Position numbers and translations under genes: made by a program. The notes under the pieces were generated by a model, which worked only from the letters and a program-made list of their open reading frames with translations, made no database searches and was not told the origin of the DNA. Shown one piece after another: positions 25,896 through 34,652 of a DNA stretch of 64,000 nucleotides. Positions within the stretch are counted from its first letter, which is position 1. The number at the start of each line of letters is the position of its first letter. The stretch comes from Microbacterium murale (GTDB lineage: Bacteria > Actinomycetota > Actinomycetes > Actinomycetales > Microbacteriaceae): the NCBI RefSeq assembly GCF_014635185.1, contig NZ_BMCM01000001.1, positions 496,001 through 560,000 on the forward strand. The letters run 5' to 3'.

Positions 25896-26879
25896 ATGAC
25901 CACCGCACCGGAAGCCCCCAAACCGGACACGATCAGCGACGAGCAGCGCCGTTTCGACGAGATCATCGCCGCAGACTCGCGCATCGAGCCGCGCGATTGG
26001 ATGCCGGATGCCTACCGTCGCGCGCTGATCCGCCAGATCGGTCAGCATGCGCACTCCGAGATCATCGGCATGCAGCCCGAGGGCAACTGGATCACGCGCG
26101 CCCCGAGCCTGAAGCGCAAAGCCATCCTGATGGCGAAGGTGCAGGATGAAGCGGGTCACGGGTTGTACCTGTACTCGGCCGCGCAGACTCTCGGCGCCAC
26201 GCGCGATGAGATGACCTCGCAGCTCATCGAGGGCAAGGCGAAGTACTCCTCGATCTTCAACTACCCCACCCCGACATGGGCTGACATGGGCGCGATCGGC
26301 TGGCTCGTCGACGGCGCCGCGATCTGCAATCAGGTGCCACTGTGCCGCGCCTCATATGGGCCGTATGGGCGGGCGATGATCCGTATCTGCAAGGAGGAGT
26401 CGTTCCACCAGCGGCAGGGCTTCGAGATCCTGCTGGCACTGATGCAGGGAACGGATGCGCAGCGCAGGATGGCGCAGGATGCCGTGGACCGCTGGTACTG
26501 GCCGAGCCTGATGATGTTCGGTCCTCCGGACGGCGACTCCCCCAACTCGGCGCAGTCGATGGCGTGGAACATCAAGCGGTTCTCGAACGACGAACTGCGC
26601 CAGCGCTTCATCGGGATGCTGATGCCGCAGGCCGAGGCGCTCGGGATCACGCTTCCGGATCCGGAGCTGCACTTCGATGAGGAGACGCAGCAGTACGTCG
26701 GCGGCGAGATCGACTGGGCCGAGTTCTTCGAGGTGCTCGGCGGCAACGGACCGATGAACGCCGAACGACTGCGGGCCCGGCGCGAAGCGCACGAGGACGG
26801 CGCCTGGGTGCGCGAGGCGGCCGCGGAGTACGCGCGCAAGCAGGCCGCCCGGAACTCGAGCTCGAAGGAGGCCGCGTGA
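25896..26879 (+). CDS. paaA: Phenylacetyl-CoA 1,2-epoxidase, catalytic subunit A
   Basis: A 327-residue diiron oxygenase subunit. Carboxylate/His ligands lie in [29 protein letters not shown] and the later [14 protein letters not shown] (two ExxH motifs). With PaaC it forms the core that epoxidises the ring of phenylacetyl-CoA. GAAGGAG is 5 nt upstream. It leads the paaABCDE-paaG operon. Length and motifs are complete. Confidence 0.96.
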   Translation: MTTAPEAPKPDTISDEQRRFDEIIAADSRIEPRDWMPDAYRRALIRQIGQHAHSEIIGMQPEGNWITRAPSLKRKAILMAKVQDEAGHGLYLYSAAQTLGATRDEMTSQLIEGKAKYSSIFNYPTPTWADMGAIGWLVDGAAICNQVPLCRASYGPYGRAMIRICKEESFHQRQGFEILLALMQGTDAQRRMAQDAVDRWYWPSLMMFGPPDGDSPNSAQSMAWNIKRFSNDELRQRFIGMLMPQAEALGITLPDPELHFDEETQQYVGGEIDWAEFFEVLGGNGPMNAERLRARREAHEDGAWVREAAAEYARKQAARNSSSKEAA

Positions 26880-27181
26880 TGGTCAGCACCGAGACCGCCG
26901 CCGAGACCTGGCCGCTGTGGGAGGTCTTCGTCCGCGCGAACCGCGGCATGAGCCACGTGCACGCCGGATCCCTGCACGCGCCGGATGCCGAGCTCGCTGT
27001 GCGCAACGCCCGCGACCTGTACACGCGCCGCGGGGAGGGCACCTCGATCTGGGTCGTGCCGGCGGATGCCATCACGACGAGCGATCCGGACGCCAAGGGT
27101 TCGTTCTTCGAGAGCCCTGCGGGCAAGAACTACCGCCACGCGGTGTACTACACGGCGTCCGAGGGGGTGCCGCACCTATGA
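26879..27181 (+). CDS. paaB: Phenylacetyl-CoA epoxidase subunit B
   Basis: A 100-residue PaaB with the typical WPLWEVFVRANRGMSHVHAG and SLHAPDAELAVRNARDLYTR. This small subunit is structural and needed for complex activity. Start: ATG at 26879 (7-8 nt after GAAGGAGG) is preferred over the GTG at 26876; both overlap the paaA stop. Its stop overlaps paaC. Confidence 0.95.
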   Translation: MVSTETAAETWPLWEVFVRANRGMSHVHAGSLHAPDAELAVRNARDLYTRRGEGTSIWVVPADAITTSDPDAKGSFFESPAGKNYRHAVYYTASEGVPHL

Positions 27182-28017
27182 GTGATTCCCGTCCACTTCC
27201 GCACGTCACCGTCGACGAGCTCTACCTCGCCGCCGAACTCACGGGCGACTCCAACGCCACCGCGACTCCCGCCGTCGCCGAGTACGCGCTCTGGCTCGGC
27301 GACGACGCGCTGATCCTGTCGCAGCAGCTCGGCGGATGGATCGCCCACGCGCCCGAGCTCGAAGAAGACGTCGCGCTCGGCAACATCGCCCTCGATCTGC
27401 TCGGCCATGCGCGATCGCTGCTGCACTATGCCTCTACAGCTTGGGCGGGCACAGCCGATGGCCGTAGCGAGGACGACCTGGCGTACTTCCGTGACGAGCC
27501 CGAGTTCCGCAGCGCGTGGCTGTTCGAGCAGCCGAACGGAGACTTCGCGCAGACGATCGCACGGCAGCTCGCGGCATCCGCCTACATGTTCGAGCTCTAT
27601 TCGGCGCTGCGCACGTCCGAGGATGCGACGCTCTCCGCGGTCGCCGAGAAGGCGCTGAAAGAGGTCGACTACCACCGCGACCACGCCGTGCAGTGGACGC
27701 TGCGCCTCGCCGGCGGCACCGAGGAATCGCGACGCCGGATGATCCGCGCGGTCCGCGATGTCTGGCCGTACGTCGACGAACTCTTCCGCGACGAACCGTT
27801 GATCGACGAACTCGACAGCATCGCGGTTCGCCCGTCGACGCTGCGGGCAGGATTCGACACGGCGATCGCCGCGGTCTTCGCCGAGGCGGAACTCGAGACT
27901 CCCGATGTGAAGGCATCGTCCGGCGGCGGGCGGCGCGGCAGCCACTTCCCCGCCATGGGGCACCTCCTCGCCGAGATGCAGGTCTTGGCCAGACAGCATC
28001 CGGGGGCATCATGGTGA
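27178..28017 (+). CDS. paaC: Phenylacetyl-CoA epoxidase subunit C
   Basis: A 279-residue ferritin-like subunit that pairs with PaaA: ALWLGDDALILSQQLGGWIA, ALGNIALDLLGHARSLLHYA and VDYHRDHAVQWTLRLAGGTE, as in other PaaC proteins. It lacks a functional diiron set and acts structurally. ATGA overlap with paaB; its 3' end overlaps paaD. Confidence 0.95.
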   Translation: MSDSRPLPHVTVDELYLAAELTGDSNATATPAVAEYALWLGDDALILSQQLGGWIAHAPELEEDVALGNIALDLLGHARSLLHYASTAWAGTADGRSEDDLAYFRDEPEFRSAWLFEQPNGDFAQTIARQLAASAYMFELYSALRTSEDATLSAVAEKALKEVDYHRDHAVQWTLRLAGGTEESRRRMIRAVRDVWPYVDELFRDEPLIDELDSIAVRPSTLRAGFDTAIAAVFAEAELETPDVKASSGGGRRGSHFPAMGHLLAEMQVLARQHPGASW

Positions 28018-28511
28018 GCACTGCCACCACGCGCCGCGAGCACGTCTGGGCGGTCGCCGCCACGGTGACCGACCCGGAGATCCCCGTCCTCACGATCGAG
28101 GATCTCGGCGTCCTCCGCGATGTCACGCTCGACGGCAGCCGAGTGATCGTGACGCTGACCCCGACGTACAGCGGATGCCCCGCGCTCGACGCGATGCGCG
28201 ACGACGTGACCCTCGCGCTCGCCGCCGCCGGGTTCGACGACGTCGAGGTGCGCACCACCCTGTCGCCGGCGTGGACGACGGACTGGATGACGGATGCCGG
28301 CAAGCAGAAGCTCCGCGACTACGGCATCGCCCCGCCGCACGCGCGTGCCGCACTCGGGCAGGGGCCGATCCGGTTGCAACTGGCGGTGAAGTGCCCGCGC
28401 TGCGGCTCGCTCGACACCCGCGAGATCGCCCGCTTCGGTTCGACGTCGTGCAAGGCGCTCTTCGAGTGCCGCGCATGCCTCGAGCCCTTCGACCACTTCA
28501 AAGTGCTGTGA
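28011..28511 (+). CDS. paaD: Phenylacetyl-CoA epoxidase assembly protein D
   Basis: A 166-residue DUF59 (MIP18)-type protein: VTDPEIPVLTIEDLGVLRDV and PTYSGCPALDAM in the N-terminal half, and a C-terminal zinc ribbon CPRCGSLDTRE... CKALFECRAC. PaaD helps load iron-sulfur/iron cofactors into the epoxidase or its reductase. The start overlaps the end of paaC by 7 bp and its stop overlaps the paaE GTG. Confidence 0.94.
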   Translation: MVSTATTRREHVWAVAATVTDPEIPVLTIEDLGVLRDVTLDGSRVIVTLTPTYSGCPALDAMRDDVTLALAAAGFDDVEVRTTLSPAWTTDWMTDAGKQKLRDYGIAPPHARAALGQGPIRLQLAVKCPRCGSLDTREIARFGSTSCKALFECRACLEPFDHFKVL

Positions 28512-29608
28512 ACACGACCACGCGCCGCCGAGGGCGCTTCCACGAGCTCACCGTCTCCGACGTGCGACCGCTGACGGCGGAGAGCATCGAGGTCACGTTC
28601 GCGGTGCCGCCGGAATTGCAAGGCGAGTACGACTACCTCCCTGGCCAGTACGTGGCGCTCCGCGCGCACGTCGAGGGGCATGAGGTGCGCCGCAGCTATT
28701 CGATCTGCCGACCGCCGACCTCCGGCAGCATCAGTGTCGGCATCAAGCGCGACCGCGGCGGCCTGTTCTCGGTCTGGGCGCACGAGCACCTGAAGCCCGG
28801 CGACCGCATCGAGGTGATGAGTCCCGAGGGCACCTTCACCACGAACCTGCCCGACCTCGACCATGCGCACATCGCGGGCATCGCGGCGGGCTCGGGCGTG
28901 ACGCCGATGATGGCCCTCGCCTCCCACGTGCTGGCGTCGTCGCCGACCGCGCAGTTCAGCCTCGTCTACACGAACCGTGCCACGCAGGATGTCATGTTCC
29001 TCGACGACCTCGCGGATCTCAAGGACCGCTACCCCGCACGCCTCGCCCTGCACCACGTGCTCTCCCGCGAGCAGCGCACGGCCCCGCTGCTCTCCGGACG
29101 CATCGATGCAGACAAGCTCAACGCCATCTTCGACGATCTGCTGCCCCCGGCGACGGTCACGGAGTGGTTCCTGTGCGGGCCGTTCGATCTCGTCGGTCTC
29201 TGCCGCGAGACGCTCGAGGGTCGGGGGGTGCCGCACGACAGCATCCGCTTCGAGTTGTTCACGAGCGATGCCGACGGCCCGCGCATCGATCGCGGACGCC
29301 CCGTCGTCATCGGCGAGGGCGACGAGACGCGGCGCATCGAGTTCACCCTCGACGGGCTTTCCTCAACCGTGGAGTCGCCGGTCGCGGCGAACGAGGCGAT
29401 TCTGGATGCTGCGCTGCGGGTGCGCGGCGATGTGCCGTTCGCGTGCGCCGGTGGCGTCTGCGGCACGTGCCGCGCGCGGCTGCTCGAGGGTGAGGTGCGC
29501 ATGACGCAGAACTACGCGCTCGAGCCCGACGAGATAGAGAGCGGTTACGTGCTGACCTGCCAGTCCCACCCGACGACCTCGAGTGTCGTCGTCGACTACG
29601 ACGCGTGA
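28508..29608 (+). CDS. paaE: Phenylacetyl-CoA epoxidase reductase subunit E
   Basis: A 366-residue electron-transfer subunit with a GTG start. FAD domain: RRSYSICRPPTSGSISVGIK; NAD(P)-binding: IAGIAAGSGVTPMMALASHV and WFLCGPFDLV; C-terminal plant-type [2Fe-2S] ferredoxin with CAGGVCGTC and a fourth Cys in VLTCQSHP. It passes electrons from NADPH to PaaA. It is the last subunit gene of the epoxidase block. Confidence 0.95.
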   Translation: MNTTTRRRGRFHELTVSDVRPLTAESIEVTFAVPPELQGEYDYLPGQYVALRAHVEGHEVRRSYSICRPPTSGSISVGIKRDRGGLFSVWAHEHLKPGDRIEVMSPEGTFTTNLPDLDHAHIAGIAAGSGVTPMMALASHVLASSPTAQFSLVYTNRATQDVMFLDDLADLKDRYPARLALHHVLSREQRTAPLLSGRIDADKLNAIFDDLLPPATVTEWFLCGPFDLVGLCRETLEGRGVPHDSIRFELFTSDADGPRIDRGRPVVIGEGDETRRIEFTLDGLSSTVESPVAANEAILDAALRVRGDVPFACAGGVCGTCRARLLEGEVRMTQNYALEPDEIESGYVLTCQSHPTTSSVVVDYDA

Positions 29609-29647
29609 TCCGACCCCACGCGTGACCCACGAGAGACCGGAGCGAAC

Positions 29648-30418
29648 ATGATCGACCTGACCATCGCCGACGACGTCGCCCACGTGGTGTTGAACGCTCC
29701 GGACAAGCGCAACGCGCTCGACGTCGAGGCGCTGACAGAACTCGGCGAGGCGTACGACGCCGCCGAGGCCGCCGGCGTGCGCGCTCTCGTGCTGCGCGGC
29801 GAAGGCCCCGGATTCTGCGCCGGACGCGACATCGCCGGGGTCGATCCCGCCACAGACGACGTGACCGGATACCTCGACGGGCTCGTCGCTCCCCTGCTGA
29901 AGAGGATGTCGGCGTTCCCCGCACCCACGTTCGCCGCCGCGCACGGCGCATGCCTCGGCGTCGGACTCGGCCTGCTGATCGCCACAGACGTCGTGTACGT
30001 CGCCGATACCGCGAAGATCGGCTCCCCGTTCGCCGCGCTCGGCGCGACGCTGGACTCCGGCGGGCACGCCCTGTTCTTCGAGCGGCTCGGAGCGCACAAG
30101 ACCCTTGATCTCATCTACACCGGGCGCCTCATGAGCGGCACGGAGACGGTGCAGTCGGGGCTGTTCTCGCAGGTGCTGCCGGCAGCCGACGTCGTCGCAG
30201 CGACGGAGGCCGCGGCATCCCGCGCCGCCACCGGTGCGACACAGGCGTTCCTCGCCAGTAAGCGCCTCGTCACCCGACTGCGCGACGAGCGCCTCGCGCT
30301 GTGGGATGCCGTTGCCGAAGAGAACGCGAACCAGGCCTCGCTGCGCGACACCGTGGACTATCGCGAGGGCTTCGCCGCGTTCCAGCAGAAGCGGCCGCCG
30401 GAGTTCACGGGGAAGTAG
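29648..30418 (+). CDS. paaG: Enoyl-CoA hydratase/isomerase, probable PaaG
   Basis: A 256-residue crotonase: VVLNAPDKRNALDVEALTEL, oxyanion loops GEGPGFCAGRDIAG and ACLGVGLGLLIATDVVYVAD, and a C-terminal PPEFTGK often seen in PaaG-like proteins of Actinobacteria. Asp in ATLDSGGHALFFERL matches isomerase-type members better than the two-Glu hydratases. PaaG converts ring-1,2-epoxyphenylacetyl-CoA to oxepin-CoA. It starts 39 bp after paaE and closes the operon, just before a large hairpin repeat. The number given is a role prediction from context. Confidence 0.8.
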   Translation: MIDLTIADDVAHVVLNAPDKRNALDVEALTELGEAYDAAEAAGVRALVLRGEGPGFCAGRDIAGVDPATDDVTGYLDGLVAPLLKRMSAFPAPTFAAAHGACLGVGLGLLIATDVVYVADTAKIGSPFAALGATLDSGGHALFFERLGAHKTLDLIYTGRLMSGTETVQSGLFSQVLPAADVVAATEAAASRAATGATQAFLASKRLVTRLRDERLALWDAVAEENANQASLRDTVDYREGFAAFQQKRPPEFTGK

Positions 30419-30446
30419 CCCTCGGCCGCGAGGCATCGTCGCCCGC

Positions 30447-30514
30447 GTGAGACGTCATCGCCGGCGTGAGACACCACGCCGGGTGTGGTGTCTCACGCGG
30501 GAAGTGACGTCTCG
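30447..30514. repeat. 68-bp nested palindromic repeat, copy 1 (also terminator-like)
   Basis: Outer arms GAGACGTCA (30449-30457) and TGACGTCTC (30505-30513) enclose inner arms GCGTGAGACACCAC (30464-30477) and GTGGTGTCTCACGC (30485-30498). It lies 29 bp after the paaG stop and against the convergent gene at 30493, where it overlaps the 3' end of that coding sequence. Copies of the same 68-bp length occur at 39228-39295 and 49599-49666. Confidence 0.85.
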
Positions 30515-30975
30515 GCGGGTGAGCGGCCGGGGGTGCGCGACAGCACGACGCCGATGATCGCCGTCGTGACAGTGCCCAGCCAGCCGAGAAACGCGACGAG
30601 CACGGCGCCGGCGAAGATGTCCGACGACGCGTTGCTGCTCATCCATCCCCAGGTCGAGAGCACGGAGCCGAACGGAGGCGAATCCCCGCCGTCGACGATC
30701 GTGAACATCATCACGAGCAACGCGGCCCAGGTCACCCAGCTGGCGATGTTGTAGGACAGGCGGGTGCTGCGGGCGACCTTCGCATCGCGGTCGAAGACGA
30801 CGATGATCGGCGCGATGTACATCGCGATCGTGACGAACGGCACCGCGAGGATCCCGAATGCGGCCAACCACCCCAGCGGAGCTCCGAACAGGGCCCGCCC
30901 CCACAGCACGAGCAGCGGCAGCAGCACCGGGGCGATCCAATGGAAGACGCGAACGAACCGACCGGAGAGTCTCAT
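30493..30975 (-). CDS. Integral membrane protein of unknown function
   Basis: A 160-residue protein starting MRLSGRFVRVFHWIAPVLLP with four predicted helices (about 10-28, 33-55, 70-95, 118-142). No catalytic motif is visible. Start at 30975 is chosen because upstream in-frame residues are Arg/Gly-rich and lack a ribosome site. Its last codons overlap the 68-bp repeat, so its C-terminus (TPGRSPAETSLPA) is partly repeat-encoded. Function unknown. Confidence 0.68.
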   Translation of the reverse strand: MRLSGRFVRVFHWIAPVLLPLLVLWGRALFGAPLGWLAAFGILAVPFVTIAMYIAPIIVVFDRDAKVARSTRLSYNIASWVTWAALLVMMFTIVDGGDSPPFGSVLSTWGWMSSNASSDIFAGAVLVAFLGWLGTVTTAIIGVVLSRTPGRSPAETSLPA

Positions 30976-31119
30976 ACGGCCACCGTAGCGGAGCGCGCTT
31001 CGCCCTCCCGAGACACCCGCGCCGAAGCCCCTCTCTAGCGTCCGCGCCCCACCTGATTCACGCGTGTCAAGAGGGGCGTCGGCGACCACGAGGGGCCTCG
31101 ACGAATGGTGCCGTCGCGG

Positions 31120-33270
31120 TCACTCCGAGGTCAGCACCAGCCCTGAGCCATCCGCGGCCATGTCGACCCGCACAGAGTCGCCGTCGCGCACTCCGCCCGA
31201 GAGCAGCGCCGTCGCCAGCTTGTTCTGCACCTCGTTCGTGATGAGCCTGCGCAGCGGACGCGCCCCGTACACCGGGTCGTATCCGCGCTCCGCGAGCCAC
31301 GATCGGGCATCCGGCGTGACCGCGAGCGTGAGCCGGCGTTCGCGCAGCCGGGTGTGCAACTGGTCGATCGCGAGCTCGACGATCTGGGCCAGGTCGTCCT
31401 GTGTGAGCGCCTGGAAGATCACGATGTCGTCGAGACGGTTCACGAACTCCGGCTTGAAGGACTGACGCACCAGCGCCATGACGCTCTCGCGCTTGTCCTC
31501 GAGCGAAAGCATCGGATCGATGAGGATCGGCGAGCCCAGGTTCGACGTGAGGATCAGGATGACGTTCGAGAAGTCGACCGTGCGTCCCTGTCCATCCGTC
31601 AGACGGCCGTCGTCCATGACCTGCAGCAGCACGTCGAAGACCTCGGGGTGCGCCTTCTCGATCTCGTCGAGCAGCACGACGCTGTACGGGCGACGCCGGA
31701 CGGCCTCGGTGAGCTGACCGCCCTGCTCGTAGCCGACATATCCCGGAGGAGCACCGACGAGCCGTGAGACGGTGTGCTTCTCGCCGTACTCCGACATGTC
31801 GATGCGCACCATGGCGTGCTCGTCGTCGAACAGGAACTCGGCGAGCGCCTTGGCGAGTTCGGTCTTTCCCACGCCGGTCGGACCGAGGAACAGGAACGAT
31901 CCGGTCGGGCGACCTGGATCGCTGATGCCCGCACGAGAGCGGCGCACAGCATCCGACACCGCCTGCACGGCGTCCTTCTGGCCGATCAGTCGCTTGCCGA
32001 GCTCGGACTCCAGGTGCAGCAGCTTCTCGGTCTCGCCCTGCAGCAGTCGCCCGACGGGGATGCCGGTCCACGCTGCGATGACGCCGGCGATGTCTGCTTC
32101 GGTGACCTGGTCGCCCACCATGCGGCCTTCGCCGTCCTCGGACTCTTCGGACTGCTCGGCCGCGATCAGCTCGCGCTCCAGCGCCGGGATGTCAGCGTAC
32201 AGCAGCCGAGACGCCTTCTCGAGGTTGCCCTCGCGCTGCGCGCGTTCGGCGTCGCTGCGCGCGGCATCCAGTCGGGTCTTCAGATCGCCGACCTTGTTCA
32301 ATGAGGCGCGCTCGCGCTCCCACCGCTCCTGCAGCTCGCCGAGTCGCGACTGCTCTGCGGCGAGGTCTTCGCGCAGAGTGGCGAGCCGCTCCTTCGAGGC
32401 GGCGTCCTTCTCCTTCTTGAGCGCGAGCTCTTCGAGCTTCAGCCGGTCGACGTGCCGGCGCAGCTCATCGATCTCGACGGGAGCCGAGTCGATCTCCATG
32501 CGCAGGCGGGATGCCGCCTCGTCGATCAGATCGATGGCCTTGTCCGGCAGCTGGCGCGAGGGGATGTACCGGTTGGAGAGAGATGCCGCGGCGACCAGCG
32601 CGCTGTCGGAGATCGCGACCTTGTGGTGCGCCTCGTAGCGCTCCTTGAGCCCGCGCAGGATCGCGATGGTGTCCTCGACGGTGGGCTCGCCGACATAGAC
32701 CTGCTGGAAGCGGCGCTCGAGCGCGGCGTCCTTCTCGATGAACTCGCGGTACTCGTTGAGCGTCGTCGCGCCGATCAGGCGCAGCTCACCACGCGCGAGC
32801 ATGGGCTTGAGCATGTTGGATGCCGCGACCGAGCCCTCGCCGCCGCCAGCGCCCATCAACGTGTGCAGCTCGTCGATGAACGTGATGACCTGACCGTCGG
32901 ACTCGGTGATCTCCTTGAGAACCTGCTTCAGGCGCTCCTCGAACTGGCCGCGGTACATCGCGCCGGCCACGAGGGCGGAGATGTCGAGCGTGATGAGCTC
33001 TTTGTCCTTCAGCGACTCGGCGACGTCTCCCGCGACGATCCGCTGCGCGAGGCCCTCCACGACAGCCGTCTTGCCGACACCCGGCTCACCGATCAGCACG
33101 GGGTTGTTCTTCGTGCGGCGGGTGAGCACCTGGCTGACGCGCCGGATCTCGCTGTCGCGCCCGATCACCGGATCGAGCTTGCCCTGACGCGCGCGATCGG
33201 TCAGGTTGATGCCGAACTGCTCGAGGGCGGACTGCTGGTCGTTTTGCTGCGGCTGTGCGGGGTTGGTCAT
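31120..33270 (-). CDS. clpB: ClpB-type AAA+ disaggregase lacking the N-terminal domain
   Basis: A 716-residue chaperone; usual ClpB is about 860. The Clp_N repeat domain is missing: the AAA-1 domain starts almost at once (GEPGVGKT at 61-68). The coiled-coil middle domain (about 285-410) and AAA-2 ([25 protein letters not shown]) are present, so it is a ClpB and not ClpC. It has no ClpP-binding IGF-type loop that I can see. It rescues aggregated protein with DnaK. A HAIR element at 33331-33351 indicates HspR control of heat-shock expression. Confidence 0.92.
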   Translation of the reverse strand: MTNPAQPQQNDQQSALEQFGINLTDRARQGKLDPVIGRDSEIRRVSQVLTRRTKNNPVLIGEPGVGKTAVVEGLAQRIVAGDVAESLKDKELITLDISALVAGAMYRGQFEERLKQVLKEITESDGQVITFIDELHTLMGAGGGEGSVAASNMLKPMLARGELRLIGATTLNEYREFIEKDAALERRFQQVYVGEPTVEDTIAILRGLKERYEAHHKVAISDSALVAAASLSNRYIPSRQLPDKAIDLIDEAASRLRMEIDSAPVEIDELRRHVDRLKLEELALKKEKDAASKERLATLREDLAAEQSRLGELQERWERERASLNKVGDLKTRLDAARSDAERAQREGNLEKASRLLYADIPALERELIAAEQSEESEDGEGRMVGDQVTEADIAGVIAAWTGIPVGRLLQGETEKLLHLESELGKRLIGQKDAVQAVSDAVRRSRAGISDPGRPTGSFLFLGPTGVGKTELAKALAEFLFDDEHAMVRIDMSEYGEKHTVSRLVGAPPGYVGYEQGGQLTEAVRRRPYSVVLLDEIEKAHPEVFDVLLQVMDDGRLTDGQGRTVDFSNVILILTSNLGSPILIDPMLSLEDKRESVMALVRQSFKPEFVNRLDDIVIFQALTQDDLAQIVELAIDQLHTRLRERRLTLAVTPDARSWLAERGYDPVYGARPLRRLITNEVQNKLATALLSGGVRDGDSVRVDMAADGSGLVLTSE

Positions 33271-33330
33271 CGTGTCCTCCTGGACTGCTCCTCTTCAAAT
33301 GCGAGTGGTTCAAATGCGGGGTGACTCAAA

Positions 33331-33351
33331 GTTGAGTGCTGATGACTCAAG
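33331..33351 (-). promoter_or_regulatory. HAIR element (HspR operator) upstream of clpB
   Basis: GTTGAGTGCTGATGACTCAAG reads TTGAGT-N7-ACTCAAG, differing from the HAIR consensus CTTGAGT-N7-ACTCAAG at one outer base. It lies 61 bp upstream of clpB. Extra half-sites (TGACTCAAAG at 33322) are adjacent. HspR is not encoded in the window. Confidence 0.88.
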
Positions 33352-33357
33352 TTTACC

Positions 33358-34560
33358 TCAACTGCGTGTCTTCTGCACAGCATCCCAGAGCGCACGAGCG
33401 ACGTGACGTTTCGACCCATCGGCCGTCGCGACGACCGCACCGCCGTCCCCGATGACCTCGATCGCGTTGTCGGCCTTCTCGAACCCGTGGTCGGCATCCG
33501 CGAGGTTGACCGCGAGCAGGTCGACGCCCTTCCGCTCGCGCTTGCGCCGGGCGCGTTCGCGCCGCTGCTCCGGGTCGGACAGCGTCTCCGCCGCGAAGGC
33601 CACGATCGTCTGCCCCTGCGGACGGGAAGCAGCGAGGCCGGTGACGATGTCCGGGTTCTCGACCAGGTCGATGCGGTCCAGGATGCCGGCCTCTTTGGTC
33701 AGTTTCTGATCCGATGCCTCGGCCGGCCGATAATCCGCGACGGCGGCCGCCATGATCACGACGTCGGCGGATGCCGCGGCATCCGTCATCGCCTCACCGA
33801 GCTGAGCGGCAGTGCCGACTGTGCGCACCCTGATACGTGGATGCCGCACCTCGGCGAGCACGTCGGCTGTGATGTTCGCGGCGACCAGGTCGACATCGCC
33901 GCCGCGAGCCGCGGCCTCGACGGCGAGCGCCACGCCCTGCCGTCCGCTCGATCGATTGCCGAGGAAGCGCACCGGGTCGATGGGCTCGCGCGTCCCGCCC
34001 GCCGAGATGACCACGCGCACTCCGGCGAGGTCCTGCGGCTCCAGGAGCGCGAGGGCGGCATTGACGATCTCGTCCGGTTCGAGCATCCGACCTGGGCCGG
34101 AGTCACCGCCGGTCAGCTCGCCGTCACCGGGGCCGAAGACATGCACCCCGCGCTCGCGCAGGGTCTGGATGTTCGCCTGGGTGGCCGGATGCCGCCACAT
34201 CTCGGTGTGCATCGCGGGGGCGATCGCGACCGGTGCCGTCGTCGCCAGCAGCGTCGTGCCGAGCAGATCGTCGGCGAGCCCCGCGGTCATCTTCGCGATG
34301 GTGTTCGCAGTGGCCGGCGCGACGATCACGAGTTCCGCCGCTTGACCGAGCGCGACGTGCCGCACCTTCGCCACGTCATCGTGCACGCTCGTCGTGACGG
34401 GGTTGCGGCTGATCGCCTCCCAGGTCGGCGCGCCGACGAATCGCAGTGCGTCCTCGGTGGGGATCACGGTGACATCGTGCCCTGCCTTGATCAGCAGTCG
34501 AACGAGATGAACGCTCTTGTACGCGGCGATGCCGCCAGTGACTCCGACGACGATGTTCAT
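33358..34560 (-). CDS. coaBC: Bifunctional phosphopantothenoylcysteine decarboxylase/synthetase
   Basis: A 400-residue CoA-biosynthesis enzyme. CoaC half: GVTGGIAAYKSVHLVRLLIK, active His in VRHVALGQAAELVIVAPATA and PAMHTEMW (usual PxMNxxMW). The flap lacks the Cys of the E. coli enzyme (here ELTGGDSGPGRM), which I recall as normal in Actinobacteria. CoaB half from about 185: VVISAGGTREPIDPVRFLGN with RSSG, and MAAAVADYRP. It makes 4'-phosphopantetheine from phosphopantothenate, Cys and CTP. It stops just before the HAIR element. Confidence 0.95.
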   Translation of the reverse strand: MNIVVGVTGGIAAYKSVHLVRLLIKAGHDVTVIPTEDALRFVGAPTWEAISRNPVTTSVHDDVAKVRHVALGQAAELVIVAPATANTIAKMTAGLADDLLGTTLLATTAPVAIAPAMHTEMWRHPATQANIQTLRERGVHVFGPGDGELTGGDSGPGRMLEPDEIVNAALALLEPQDLAGVRVVISAGGTREPIDPVRFLGNRSSGRQGVALAVEAAARGGDVDLVAANITADVLAEVRHPRIRVRTVGTAAQLGEAMTDAAASADVVIMAAAVADYRPAEASDQKLTKEAGILDRIDLVENPDIVTGLAASRPQGQTIVAFAAETLSDPEQRRERARRKRERKGVDLLAVNLADADHGFEKADNAIEVIGDGGAVVATADGSKRHVARALWDAVQKTRS

Positions 34561-34652
34561 GGTTCGATTCTGCCCTGTGTCGGCACGGTACGGGCGTGCG
34601 CGTCGAACGTTCAGGTGACGACCGCCGCCCCGGAGGCGTAACGTGACGGGAC

